64,000 nt of DNA, taken from positions 12,529,193 through 12,593,192 of the forward strand of contig JAGTTD010000009.1 in NCBI GenBank assembly GCA_018398585.1, written 5' to 3'. Of this stretch, positions 33,701 through 44,705 are shown in pieces. Each line of letters begins with the position of its first letter. Positions within the stretch are counted from its first letter, which is position 1. Made by a program: the position numbers and the translations under genes. A model generated the notes under the pieces. The model had not been told where the DNA came from. It was given only the letters and a program-made list of their open reading frames with translations, and ran no database searches. This stretch comes from Simmondsia chinensis. Its lineage: Eukaryota > Streptophyta > Magnoliopsida > Caryophyllales > Simmondsiaceae.

Positions 33701-35450
33701 ATGTAATTGTCTAACAAGAATCATGTATAATGCAGTGATATCTATTCTTTCAATTTAGCATATACAATAAGTTAGATATCCACAAAACTGTACTATCATG
33801 CATACAATAATGACCCAAACACACCACTTCTTACTTCGCGGCAGCGGCGTCGCACGAAGCTAGTTCGAGTGATAACTATTCTCAATTAACATATTTTCTT
33901 GTAACTCTTACTAAACATGATTAATTCACCACTTTACCTTAGTCTATACCATAACACAACAGAGCTCCACGGGGAGGCTAATGCATCACTTGCGTGTCAA
34001 GTGTAAACCATTACCTCTCCATACAAATACACGTAATACTCCACGATAGCATGGTTGCATCGCTTCTTTGCACAATAGAAGTCTAACCCTATAATCTGCA
34101 AACCAACATCCTCCGTAGGGAGGTCTATTGATCTAATATACTGCTAAGCTGGTAATGGAGACTGTAAGGTTACAACAATTGAAACCTCGCTCCCACTTGA
34201 TTTTTAGTAATAGTGGTTTTTAATTAACTTGCATTTGTAATCTGGATTATCTCATAACTTCTCTCATTCTCAAATTAACCATAATTAATTAATTAATTTG
34301 TTCAAAATATTATCATTTTATAATATTAATTATCTCATAATCTTACTTTAGAATCTCATTCTAAATTTATTAATAAAATTAATTAATTAATTTTACTTTT
34401 AAAAAATGGTACCATAGCTCATCTCATAACCTACTCTTTCGAATCCCATTATAAAATTAAATAAATTAATTTAAATTAATTTAATTTTTTTATTTAAAAT
34501 AATATCAAAATTTAGATTATCTCATAATCTATTTTTAAAATCTAATTCTAAAATTAAATTAATTAATAAAATTAATTTTATTTAAAATCAGTAGCAATTT
34601 GGAGCTTAAACTATCTCATAGTCTATTTCAAAATCTCATTCCAAAATAATTTAAAATTAACTTTTATTTAATATATTACTGATTTACAACTTAGATTATC
34701 TCATAATTTAATTTAGAATCTTATTCTAAAAAGAAATTAATTAATAAAATAATTAATTTAATTATAATGTAAACTAGTACTAATGTCTTTACCTCCCAAA
34801 AAAGAATAAATAAATTTTTTTAAATTTAAATATTAAAGTATTTGATTTAAAATTAATTGAACATAATCTCATTAGATCAACTTTATCCAATTTCCTAAAA
34901 ATAATTGAATCTAATCTCATTAGATCAACTTTATCCAATTTCCTAAAAATAATTGAATCTAATTTCATTAGATCAACTTTATCTGATTTTGTAAAAATTA
35001 ACTGAATCTAATCTCATTAGATTAATTTTATCCGATTTCAAAAATCATGATTCAATGTGCAAAATCTCATCATGCATATAATATAAATATGATTTCATGA
35101 ATTGACAAATTTGAATTAACAAATAATTCAGTAATAATTTAAATATTTTAAATGAACTAATTAACTATAAATTAATTAACAATTTAAACAATTCAAATCA
35201 TTACTTTATATAATCTTAATTAACTATTAATTCATCAACGATTTAAACAATTTAAATCCTTACTTTATACAATCATCATAATTAACTATTAATTCATTAT
35301 TGATTTAAATTTAAATCGAACCGCAGATTATAATCAATGTCAAATTAAACTAACTTTTCTTCTAATAAAATCTCTATTTTATTAAATCGTAAATCTATTT
35401 ATTTCGATCTTATTATACCTATTCATGTAAATTATGAATATAATCAGAGA
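33701..35450 (-). repeat. AT-rich leader of copia-1 with three tandem arrays
   Basis: Between gag and primer site there are three arrays: about six 90-bp units at 34225-34780 (each with ATTATCTCATAATCT and TTAGAATCTCATTCTAA), four 48-bp units at 34857-35040 (TCATTAGATCAACTTTATCC), and about three 60-bp units at 35150-35310 (TTAACTATTAATTCAT, AATTTAAATCCTTACTTTAT). The rest (33701-34224) is unique and non-coding. Confidence 0.75.
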
Positions 35451-35463
35451 TTGGCTCTAATAT
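35451..35463 (-). other. Decayed primer binding site of copia-1
   Basis: The plus strand GGCTCTAATAT corresponds to GGCTCTGATACCA, the complement of an iMet site. The differences are mostly C/G to T/A transitions. It ends where chromovirus C begins. Confidence 0.65.
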
Positions 35464-35686
35464 TGTTACAATCAATTAGATTGTAACCTAATTAGGGCAA
35501 GATTGGTGAGTTAGAGTGAGGTGAGAAGGGAGTTAGAAGAAGAAGATGAGGGGAGAGAGAGATGAGAAAAGATTATTTTTGGCATTACTAACAAATGAGG
35601 GCATAAGGCCCTATTTATACAAAAAACAATCACTCAATCTGAATACATCGCTTTATTATACTATATCGATAAGATGCTACGCATCA
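35464..35686 (-). repeat. 3' LTR of chromovirus C (223 bp)
   Basis: On the plus strand it runs from TGTTACAATCAATTAG to GCTACGCATCA. It matches 50002-50169 except for a 41-bp GA-rich block (about 35528-35568) missing there. Confidence 0.9.
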
Positions 35687-35700
35687 TTACCCCCTCAACC
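35687..35700 (-). other. Polypurine tract of chromovirus C
   Basis: The minus strand reads GGTTGAGGGGGTAA immediately before the LTR start TGATGCG. Confidence 0.85.
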
Positions 35701-35715
35701 TGAGCTTTCTTGTCC

Positions 35716-36930
35716 TCAAGGAAGGAAAGCGGGATAACGAAGGTGAAACTCGTAGCAATCCTCCCAAGTGGCATCTTCAACCCCATGATCTTTCCACTTG
35801 ACTAGAAATTGAGTAACAGCTTGATTCTGATGCTTCACCAGGCGACGGTCGAAAACCGCCTCAGGAGTCCATGGATGACCCTGTATGTGAGGAAGAACGC
35901 TCGGTTGCCCATCCGAGACCGTGCCCACATGTCTTCGCAACTGTGAAACATGAAAAGTAGGGTGAATTTTAACATCAGAAGGAAAATCAAGTGTATAAGC
36001 AACTTGACCCACAAGTGCTATCACACGATATGGACCGAAATACTTGGCAGCCAACTTGTGATTCGAGCAACGTTGAATCAAAGACTGACGATAAGGCTGT
36101 AATTTCAGAAACACCCAATCACACACAGCAAATTGGCGCTCCAAGCGATGTGCGTCAGCGAGATGCTTCATCCGAACTTGGGCTCGAGAAAGGTGATGCT
36201 TGAGTAATTGGATTGCCTCCTCCCAAGCTACAAGGGTGCGGTCCACTGCTTGAACTTCGGTTTCACTCGGAATATACGGAATGTGGAGAGGAGGCGGTTA
36301 CCCGTACAAGACCTCATATGGGGTTGACTGGATAGCGGAATGCAAGGACGTGTTGTACCACCATTCAGCCATCGGAACATACGTGGTCCAAGAAGAAGGC
36401 ATATCACAGCAAAAACATCTTAAATATGTCTCGAGACTACGATTTACAACCACAGTCTGCCCATCCGTTTGGGGATGATACCCCAAGGACATATTCAAGT
36501 CAACGCCTAAGACGTGAAACAATTCCTTCCAAAAAAGGCTAAGGAAAACAGAATCTCAATCAGACACAATATCTAACGGTAAACCATGTAAACAAAAAAC
36601 AGAATCCAGAAATACCTAAGCCATAGTTTCCACGGAATAAGGATGCGTAAGTGTCATAAAATGAGCATATTTTCTCAAGAGATCAACCACCACAAATAGG
36701 GAATCGCAACCATGAGACCGAGGGAGCCCATCGATAAAATCCATCGAAATAGAACTCCAAGCGGTAACTGAAATCGGTAGGGGCGGAAGTAACCCAAGTT
36801 AGGAAGCATTATCAGCCTTGGAACATTGACATGACGTGCACATGGAAATGAATTGGTGGACATCTCTACACATGCCCTTCCAATAGAAAAAACTACTTAG
36901 CTTTAGAAAGGTAACATCAACACCTGAGTG
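35716..36930 (-). pseudogene. Integrase core, C-terminus and chromodomain of chromovirus C
   Basis: The 5' end of this piece (minus) continues the zinc finger from 46674 with HSGVDVTFLKLSSFFYW and the pair MCTSCQC. The core keeps the first Asp (SMDFIDGLPRSHG) and the second (IVSD), but the next codon is a stop (CGA to TGA). The catalytic Glu is Val (TDGQTVVVNR). Stops near 36800, 36618 and 36300 replace Gln. From 36246 to 35716 the frame is open for 176 codons: KLAAKYFGPYRVI, TFHVSQLRRHV and the chromodomain end (QFLVKWKDHGVEDATWEDCY). The protein would insert cDNA and, through the chromodomain, bias target choice. Confidence 0.92.
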
Positions 36931-36935
36931 GCCCC
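36931..36935. other. Left target duplication of the Athila-like element
   Basis: gcccc, repeated exactly at 46669-46673 on the other side of the insertion. Confidence 0.9.
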
Positions 36936-38356
36936 TGATGTGTTTTTCTATGTCTATCAAAATTTAATATAAAACCCTATCTATTAAACACACCTAAATT
37001 GAAGTGTAGGGCGAGAGGGTGTCGAACCACAGGGACTAAAAGTGCGTGAATTTAATGTATGATCTAAATTAATTTAAGAAAAAGTGATATTTTTGTGTTA
37101 TTTAATCTATAAAACGACAATTAAACTAAAATAATCTACTACTAATCCGGGATGTGTATTAAATTATAACCTAGGATTTCGAATCCACCGTTAGCCAATT
37201 ATTTTTACGTTAACTCTTAAATTGGGATTATTAATTGTTACACGGGTAGTGGTTTAGGCTACAAGCTTCAACCCACTAAGGTAATGTTGTTAGTATTGCG
37301 TATTGACCCTATCTAACTAAAGCATAGAGAAGATAGGCTTTAATTAACAATTCGGTTAATGCTATTGCTTGATTAATTAATCCTAAGGCTACAAGCACAA
37401 AGAATTAATTTATAAATATCAATATCAATAATTAAAGGTTACAAACTAAATAATCATATCAATTAAATAAACAATAAAAACATAATACTTCAAAGTATTT
37501 ATCTCAACCAAGTAATTCATGTAAACAATCAAATTAACTCGAATTAAAAGTAAACAAAAGTGAAGGCTAAGATTTCATCTAACCCCAGAGCGCAAGTTAG
37601 CTCTTCATCAAGGATAATCCGGTGAAGAAGAAGTTGAACAAACTCATGTTGATCTCCATGCTAATTTCGCTCTCGTTCCAATTTAATAAAAAAATAAAAT
37701 AAAAATATATATGAGAGAGAGAGAGAACAGGGGAAGAGGGAGAGAGAAACGGTGAACAGAGAAAGAGAGAGGCAGTCGGCCACCCCAAGCAGAGACCCCC
37801 CTTCCTTTTAAGTCGACCACGCCGCTGCTAACGAAACCCTAAGCCGGTGCTGGTGGTGGGTCGGACGCTGGTGGTCGGTCTGGGCTGGAGTTGGTGTTGT
37901 TGCGGGTGGGCCGGAGGTCTGGTGGGCTATTGGGCCTGCGGTTGTGGCTGGTGGCTGACGGGCCAGTACTGCTGGTGTTGGGCTGTTGGGTGGGCCAAGG
38001 TTAACAGGCTGCGTTTGGGCCAGAGCTGGGCCGGAGTCTGGTGCCCGGCTGGAAGTTGGTTCCGTGGGCTGGAGTTGAACAATAACGGGGTGGCTTGGGA
38101 TTGGAGAAGATGAACAGTGCTGGCTCGAGTCGATGCAAGTCGAGCTTATACATTCTTGTCCCGAATCTCGATTGACTTGATTTAATTGTTTACGCATCAA
38201 ATTTGCCTCATTTGCACCAACATTTGACAATTTTCGGAACTTTAATTTCGAACCTGTTAAACATAAAAATTGCTAAAATAAGTGTAGAACTATAATTAAA
38301 TAGGTGCATAATAATTAAAATAACAATTAAAAGATGCGTAAATACGAGACGCATCA
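36936..38356 (-). repeat. 3' LTR of the Athila-like element
   Basis: 1421 bp. It includes a GA microsatellite near 37711-37726 and a GC-rich block near 37800-38120. An open frame on each strand of that block is also present in the other LTR, which is expected for duplicated sequence and not evidence for a gene. Confidence 0.92.
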
Positions 38357-38370
38357 ACACCCCCACACCT
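38357..38370 (-). other. Polypurine tract of the Athila-like element
   Basis: The minus strand reads AGGTGTGGGGGTGT before the LTR start TGATGCG. Confidence 0.8.
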
Positions 38371-38769
38371 AATCTTTGCTAATCCTTGAGCAAAGTATGG
38401 AATAGACATAACGACTTGGGTGACCAACTACCCCAACCATCCCAACCTTCACCTAGTTTTCTGAGATTAACACCTATATTACAATTCCAGACAAGATGAA
38501 ATAATTTAGAGCATTTTCCAATTCCATGAATTCAGATGATTAAACTTCAAAACTCGTCATAGAATTTTATTAACCTTGTATCAACTAATAGGGACTACTC
38601 AAGCAATTTAAGCGCACAAGTGAAAGTGATTAGGATTTCCTGCCACAGAATCTCCTCAAATTCTCGCTCCCAACCGAATATATAAAGATTTTATGCACCC
38701 GCACCATTGAATCATCTAAACACATGCCTATACATCGAGAAATTTTAGGTGGCATATGAGTGACCACTT

Positions 38770-39147
38770 TGTTAAGATTGGAGACCGATGATATTCTAAA
38801 CCGTTAATTCATGACTGGAATTATTGGAGCCTAATGATGGTGACTCTTGGGCTGCCGGGAGTTATGAATGTAGAGGCCTATAAATAGGGACCTCTTGTGT
38901 ATGGTTTAGGTATGGGGTTGAAAGCAAGAGACTAAAGATGTAGTCCAGTGGGAGGTAGAGTGTGAGTGAGTAAATCTATTGTAATACCTTTGTTATAATA
39001 GTGAAATTATGTTGCTCCTCCTCCGTGGATGTAGGCTTCGGCTGAACCACGTAAATTCTGGTGTCTAATATTTTTCCCTCACTACCGTTTATTTCCGCAT
39101 TTGCTATTTCGATATAAGGTTCGGTAAATTCGTGGGTGGTCCTAACA
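38770..39147 (+). repeat. 5' LTR of the non-autonomous element
   Basis: 378 bp. It contains GGCCTATAAATAGGGACC, a TATA box inside a short inverted repeat, about 110 bp from the start. It differs from 40623-41000 at few positions. Confidence 0.92.
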
Positions 39148-39149
39148 GC

Positions 39150-39161
39150 TGGTATCAGAGC
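39150..39161 (+). other. Primer binding site (tRNA-iMet)
   Basis: TGGTATCAGAGC two bases after the 5' LTR; an exact match to the iMet type. Confidence 0.92.
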
Positions 39162-40610
39162 CCCAGGTGGAACCTAAGTTGGAGAAATAGCTGTTTGAGT
39201 GGGAGGAAATGATCGGTGGCTGGATGGTACTGTTCCGGCAAGGAAAAATTTTTAAAAAAAGAAGGCGTGTGGGTGGCGCGTGGAAATGTGCACGGCGGCG
39301 CGTGGATGACGCGTGAACAGTGAACGGTGGCACGTGGCGGTGCTAGGCCGCACGTGGTGGTGAACAGAAGAAAAAAGACTAGATCGGTGTACCTGGGTGG
39401 TAGATTGTGGCCAGATCTACGGTGACCATGTGACACAGGGCCGGAAAAGCAAAGAGGCAGCGGCGGAGGTTCACGGTGGTGGTGGCTCGGGGAGATCTAG
39501 TGGTTCTTCATTCATGTTGTGGTTCAGATCTGATGGGTTACTGTTTAAAACCACCCAGATCTTGTTCTTTTCGGGCTCGGTGACAGAGACCCATGGTGTC
39601 GTCGAAAATCCAACCTCGGCGTTGATGGCCTGGAAGTCGAAGAGATCGGCAGTGGTTGTCGGCGTGGGGCTTCGAGCGTGGCGGAGTTGCGCGTCTTGAG
39701 GTGGCCGGCCAGTCCGACGGTGATACGGTGGTGGTTGCAAGGTTGACGGTGAAGACGAAGACGACAGTGCCGAAAAACTGATCTCGAGTGTTAACTGCAA
39801 AATCGAGGTCGAAGGCGAAGTGACAGCGGTGGTTCCCAGCGAGGTCAGTCGCTGGCGAGAGAGGGGCCATGATGCCCTGGTGAATCGACGCGGCAGAGAA
39901 GCCGAAACCCGGTGGTGGTTTCGAGTGAAGAGAGGTCGAAGATGCCTCTCGGTGGCTGCGTGTTCTTCGCCATTGGAGGCGATGACGGTGCCGGTGTAGA
40001 AATCCGGCGGTGGTTCTCGGTAGAAGAGGACCGGTGAGCGTCATCGGTGGTGTTCAACACCGACGGCAAGGACTCGATGCTCCGATGGTGGTTTCGTGGT
40101 GGTACGAATGGTGTTTCTTGGTGGCCGGCGAGGTTCGTCGGTGGTCGCTGCACAGTAAGTCTAAGGAACTTTGAGTTTTCATGACAGTAAATATGAAAGT
40201 AACTGCACAGTTACTGAGGGAAGAGAGAATCTCGAAGAGAGAGAAAGGAAGATGAAAGGACAGGGGAGAGAGAAAAGTCATGCCAGTAAAAGTAATTTTT
40301 GAAGGTGTTGTGAATTATTTTACTGAAGCTAGGTTTATTTTTTTGGGGTCTTGGATTAAAGTTGAGTTGATCAAAAATTTAAAGACCAAAAAATTAAACT
40401 TAGGTTTTCTCTTGTTATATGATCTGTTCGGAGTTCGGTTTTATTTTTGGGGTCCTGATAGTCAACGGGTTTAGGTTGACTAGCTATTGAAGCAAAAAAT
40501 TTGGACTAGGTCAGAAAAATAAAATCAGAGCTGGCGCGTGTTGATTGCGCATGAGGGGTGAAGCATAGAGGATTACTGTTACAATGTTGTTTGTGATCCT
40601 CATCAGTCTC
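39162..40610 (+). other. GC-rich interior of unknown origin
   Basis: The left part repeats GCGCGTGG-like words. From about 39400 to 40150 both strands hold overlapping open frames (plus 39397-39699; minus 39471-39800, 39538-40044 and 39845-40153), and words such as GGTGGTGGTT recur. None contains a retroelement domain or a protein I recognise. It could be captured host sequence or expanded simple sequence. Confidence 0.5.
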
Positions 40611-41000
40611 CAAGTGGGAGATTGTTAAAATTGGATACCGATGATATTCTAAACCGTTAATTCATGACTGAATTTATTGGAGCCTAATGATGGTGACTCT
40701 TGGACTGCCGGGAGTTATGAATGTAGAGGCCTATAAATAGGGACCTCTTGTGTATGGTTTAGGTATGGGGTTGAAAGCAAAAGACTAAAGATGTAGTCCA
40801 GTGGGAGGTAGAGTGTGAGTGAGTAACTCTGTTGTAATACTTCTGTTATAATAGTGAAATTATGTTGCTCCCCCTCCGTGGAGGTAGGCTTCGGCTGAAC
40901 CACGTAAATTCCGGTGTCTAATATTTTTCCCTCATTCCCGTTTATTTCCGCATTTGCTATTTCGATTTAAGATTCGGTAAATTCATGGGTGGTCCTAACA
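40611..41000 (+). repeat. Purine tract and 3' LTR of the non-autonomous element
   Basis: CAAGTGGGAGAT (40611-40622) directly precedes the LTR at 40623-41000, which ends GGTGGTCCTAACA. Confidence 0.92.
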
Positions 41001-41005
41001 CACTT

Positions 41006-41914
41006 TACAACATTCTGACCTCAGTATAGTACAAAAGAAACTTCTTTGTTATGAATGTACACCAATTTTCACTTTTTCTTTTTCTTTTGCCTTTTTTTTT
41101 CCTTTTGGAGGAAACCCTTTTTTCTTTTTTTTTTTCCTTTTCATTTTTTTTCTTTTTGTTCCTTTTTCTTTTCTGTCCATTTTTGGACTTTTTTTTTTAC
41201 ATATATATATAACACGTACTTCATCATTTCAATTGACATTGACCAACCAGTACTTAACATAACATCAAGGGCAAGGATTAGGATAAACCAATAGGGCAGG
41301 CTTGTAAAACTCAAGATATATAAGGTTGTTTACTCAAATTCTTCAGATTTTCTGCAACATGAAAGTCCTGTGCTCAATGAATATGTGAGCGGCATGAGTA
41401 GAACCCATTAATATTAACAATAATCAACAACACTCATTAACAAGTATGAAATATAATCATTTAATTTCATGCAATTTAGAGAACGAAATAAGCAACTAAT
41501 CCCACTGTCATCATAACATACGCATCGATCTAGGAAAACTTAGCTAAACTGTTATAATGCATGCTCAAAATGCACAAAGAGATGTTCAAAATTTTAAAAT
41601 TTTGACCACAAATGAGCATATGCAAATGAGCCTCACCTCCACACCTAAATCATGCATTGTCCTCAATGCAACAATATTAATCATTAAAGCACAAGGGATA
41701 GGTGAGATGGAGCAATACAACCTAGCGAGATGACGTGGACATGTATGTAGGGATCCTTCAACCCAACACAAGAACCTGAAAAGAGAGAAAACAAGCCTCG
41801 AAGCAACTAATTAGTTTAAAACTAAATTAAAACAATAAAATAACAAACCTAGGCTGCCTCCTAGGAGCGCTAAGTTTTACGGCTTCAGCCGGGTGCAATG
41901 GGTCTAGCGAAGAT
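41006..41914 (-). other. 3' untranslated part of the Athila-like element
   Basis: A long T-rich tract (41060-41200) is followed by unique sequence. Near 41850-41890 the minus strand reads GCTGAAGCCGTAAAACTTAG and then TAGGAGGCAGCCTAGG, a phrase typical of the region after pol in Athila/Tat elements. No coding sequence is seen. Confidence 0.6.
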
Positions 41915-43455
41915 CAAGTAATGGCATCAACCAAAGAAACAACTTCATCGAGCTCACCTAAGACAACATCTACAACACAATCAGAAGTGTCACACATGAT
42001 TTCAGAAAGGAGAGAGTAGTCGGGGGGATGCCTAACGGGAGCAGCAAAAAGTGTAGATCAAAGCTTATGAACAGCTTCCAACCAATACTCATCGAGCTCA
42101 ACTAATATGTCCTTAGATAGCACACTAGTCAATGGTTTAGCTAACTTCCCACGATCCTTAAGGAATCCCTTAGAGAAACTCGCATGATCTAGAAATGCTT
42201 TAACTTGTTTCACATTTGAGGGAGAGGGCGAGTTCACATTGAAATCTATCGTAGCTCTATCAACCTTAATGCCCTCCTTAGACAGCCTATGGCCTAGTAC
42301 AATTTCCTCCTGAACCATAACATCGTGATTTTTCTCCCAACCCAAGACTTCTTTCATGTTCGGGTTCAACCTTCGTTGCATCTCTTTAGAAGGTTTTGCA
42401 TTTTCATCAAGAGGGTCATTAACTAGGGTAGAGGAGAGTGTTTGGTTCACCAAATCATAAGCAATATCCACACAAAAACACTCTAAATCATCCTCACTAG
42501 TGGGTGATGTTGAAGCCTTAAAACTATTTAACCTGATAGTCATGTTTGAAAAGCTAACATCCATTACCCCAGATCTATAATTAATGGTAGCATAGGCCAT
42601 CGCTAAGAAATGCCGGCCTAGAATGACAGGGATATGGTTTTTCGGATGACTAGAAGGTTCCATGTCAAGTACAAGAAAATCAGCTGGAAACATGGCTTTG
42701 TCTACCTTCACTAGTACATTAATCAGCTCACCACGGGGAATCCTAGTTGATCTATCTACTAATTGCAAAGTCACCATAGTTGGTTGCAACTCTCCCAAGC
42801 CTAACTTCTCATAAACCAAGTAAGGAATAATGTTGACACTCGCTCCTAAGTCCAGTAAGGCTTTATCGATCGGGTAGTCTCCAAGTGAACAAGAGATGGT
42901 GGGGACACCAGGATCTTTATACTTAATTGGAGTGTCACACTTTAGAATAGAGCTCACTTGCTCGGCTAAGAGCACTTTTTTAGGTAGATGTGCTCTAGAT
43001 CGCCTCTTTTGGTTCAATAGATCCTTAAGGAACTTCGCATAGGCTGGGATCTGTTTAATCGCATCAAGAAGTGGAATGTTTATCTTAACTTGCCTAAATG
43101 TCTCCAAAATATCTTCCCACTTCTTGTCCTTCCCATTTGGATGTGGTGCAACTAAAGCCTGGGGGAAGGGTACTCTAGGTACATATGAGGAAGGTAGATC
43201 AGAGGTCTTAGGAGTGGGAGAAGGGTGCATGACCTCATCGGTCTCCTTCTCTCCTTCCTTGCTCTTCTCTTCTCCCCCACCACTTATGAGTACTTCACTC
43301 TCAACACTCACCCTATCGTCAACCTCCCTCCCACTTTTTAACACTGTAATGGATTTTACTTGTTCTTGATGGGGAGGATAGTTTTCTTGCCTCACATAGT
43401 TCCTAGGGTTCTCTTCAGCTTGGCTAGGGGGTCTTCCTTCGTCTCTCCTACTCAA
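41915..43455 (-). pseudogene. Protease fused to RT/RNase H remnants by deletion (Athila-like pol)
   Basis: The open frame 42058-43455 (465 codons, minus) carries an acidic linker, then protease with YPIDKALLDLGASVNIIP (active site DLGA where DLGS/DSGA is usual) and IPVILGRHFLAMAYATI. After NPNMKEV, where RT should begin, it passes straight to GWEKNHDVMVQEEIVLGH, the end of the RT palm/thumb, then KAFLDHASFSKGFLKD. About two thirds of RT is gone, yet the frame stays open. After a stop at 42058 the same frame continues with an RNase H start (MCDTSDCVVDVVLG) to about 41915. Integrase is absent. The product cannot copy RNA; the protease might be intact. Confidence 0.88.
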
Positions 43456-43489
43456 AGTGTTAGCTAGTTGACCTATCTGGGTTTCTAGC

Positions 43490-44705
43490 TTAGAGATTGA
43501 TTTGTGTATGGGAGTGGAGGAGTTGGGAGTTGGTTTCTAAACCTTTCAGGGCACTCAAAACCTTCTCTTCAAAATTCAAATTAGCGCTCAAATTATGAGG
43601 TTGAGAGTAGTCAGAAGCATTCCATTGCGATGGAAAACCTAGAGGTTGGGGAATACTAGATTGTTGAGGTCGTGGGTTTTGTTGTTGTGGCATAAACTGT
43701 CCTTCTCCTCCTTGCCTCCAGGAGAAGTTAGGATGGTTTCTCCAGCCCGGATTGTACGTGTTAGAGTATGGGTCGTTTCGTGAGAATCCTTGGGCTGCAT
43801 TGACTTGTTCCTCCGGCCACTTCACATAAGGTGAAGTAGAGGGGCAGTCATGTGTAGAATGAGAGACACTAGAGCACGAAGAGCAAGCACTACACACATT
43901 TGAAACATGAGACAAGTTAGGTACAATAGAGGGGGCTAGTGTTATCTTAAATAGGGAAGTTAACTGCTCTACGAAAGAGGCAAGAGAGTCTACTTTCTTA
44001 TCTAAGATGGAGGTGTGAGCAATCTCATTTACTCCTCTATCTAGTAGCATTAAGACGTGCATGTGCGGCAGATTATTGTGAATTCTCATTCAAAAGTTCA
44101 AACAGTTCCCACGCCTCGTCCTCATTCTTTCTAAGGAACTGACCACCACACGAGGCATCTATAGTTTGTTGACCTTTCTCATTTAACCCATAATAAAAAT
44201 TTTGGACTAGTTGCCATTTAGGGATAGCATGATGCGGACAAGCTCGTAAGAGTTCCCTAAACCTGTCCCAACTCTCATGAAACTCTTCAGTAGGAAGTTG
44301 GGCAAAGGTGTTAATGGCTCTCCTAGCAGTGTTAGTCTTGCTAATGGGATAGAATTTCTTAAGAAATTCTTGTTGCATTTGAGTCCAAGTACTAATCGTC
44401 CCACTAGGTAAAGTGCCTAACCAATATTTAGACTTTTCCTTTAAAGAGAAAGGGAAAAGGCGAAGGAAGATGGCGTCATCACTAACGTTAGGAATCCTGA
44501 AGGTTGAGCAAACCTCCATGAGACTGTCCAAGTGTGTGTACAGGTTCTCATTACCTAATCCGTGGAATAAAGGAAGCATTTGTATAGTATGTGGCTTAAG
44601 CTCGAACTGATGGGCTACGGGTTGCAACCTAATGCAGGAGGGTGAAGCGTATGTAGTGGGAGTAAAGTACTCCATAAGTGGGCGTGGTAGTTGTTCATCA
44701 GCCAT
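43490..44705 (-). pseudogene. gag of the Athila-like element, one frameshift
   Basis: The frame opens at the ATG at 44705 (MADEQLPRPLMEYFTP) and is open for 210 codons, with the retrotransposon gag core: FRIPNVSDDAIFLRLFPFSL, SKYWLGTLPSGTISTW, FYPISKTNTARRAI. It stops at 44073, but the overlapping frame 43490-44089 continues the protein, so one small indel separates the halves. The second half has a zinc knuckle CSSCSSVSHSTHDC (CX2CX4HX4C) and a Gln/Pro-rich tail. It resembles Athila gag in order and motifs. The family name is known; the lineage is inferred from motifs. Confidence 0.9.

Larger units (their letters stand above)
29133..35463 (-). mobile_element. Ty1/copia element copia-1, 5' LTR lost
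   Basis: On the minus strand the order is primer site (35451-35463), a long non-coding leader with repeats, gag and protease remnants, integrase, RT, RNase H, purine tract and a 1988-bp 3' LTR. The integrase-before-RT order identifies copia. The 5' LTR should follow the primer site to the right but is replaced by chromovirus C. The long LTR and the style of the gag knuckle suggest an Angela-like lineage, which I hold loosely. Confidence 0.82.
38770..41000 (+). mobile_element. Non-autonomous LTR element (2231 bp) inside the Athila-like element
   Basis: Two 378-bp LTRs (TGTTAA...CCTAACA) with the perfect duplication cactt (38765-38769 and 41001-41005). An iMet primer site and a purine tract of the form CAAGTGGGAGAT mark it as plus-strand and copia-like. 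The interior of 1.47 kb has no gag or pol. The element is opposite in orientation to its host element and is the youngest layer of this nest. Confidence 0.92.

Noticed and set aside
37808..38230. 140-codon minus-strand frame, with a relative at 46120-46509
   Set aside because: Both lie in the two LTRs of one element, so similarity is due to duplication. The protein is Pro/Thr-rich with no domain.
39397..40153. Frames inside the 2.2-kb non-autonomous element as genes
   Set aside because: Four overlapping frames on both strands, GC-rich and repeat-like, no recognised domain. Recorded as interior of unknown origin.
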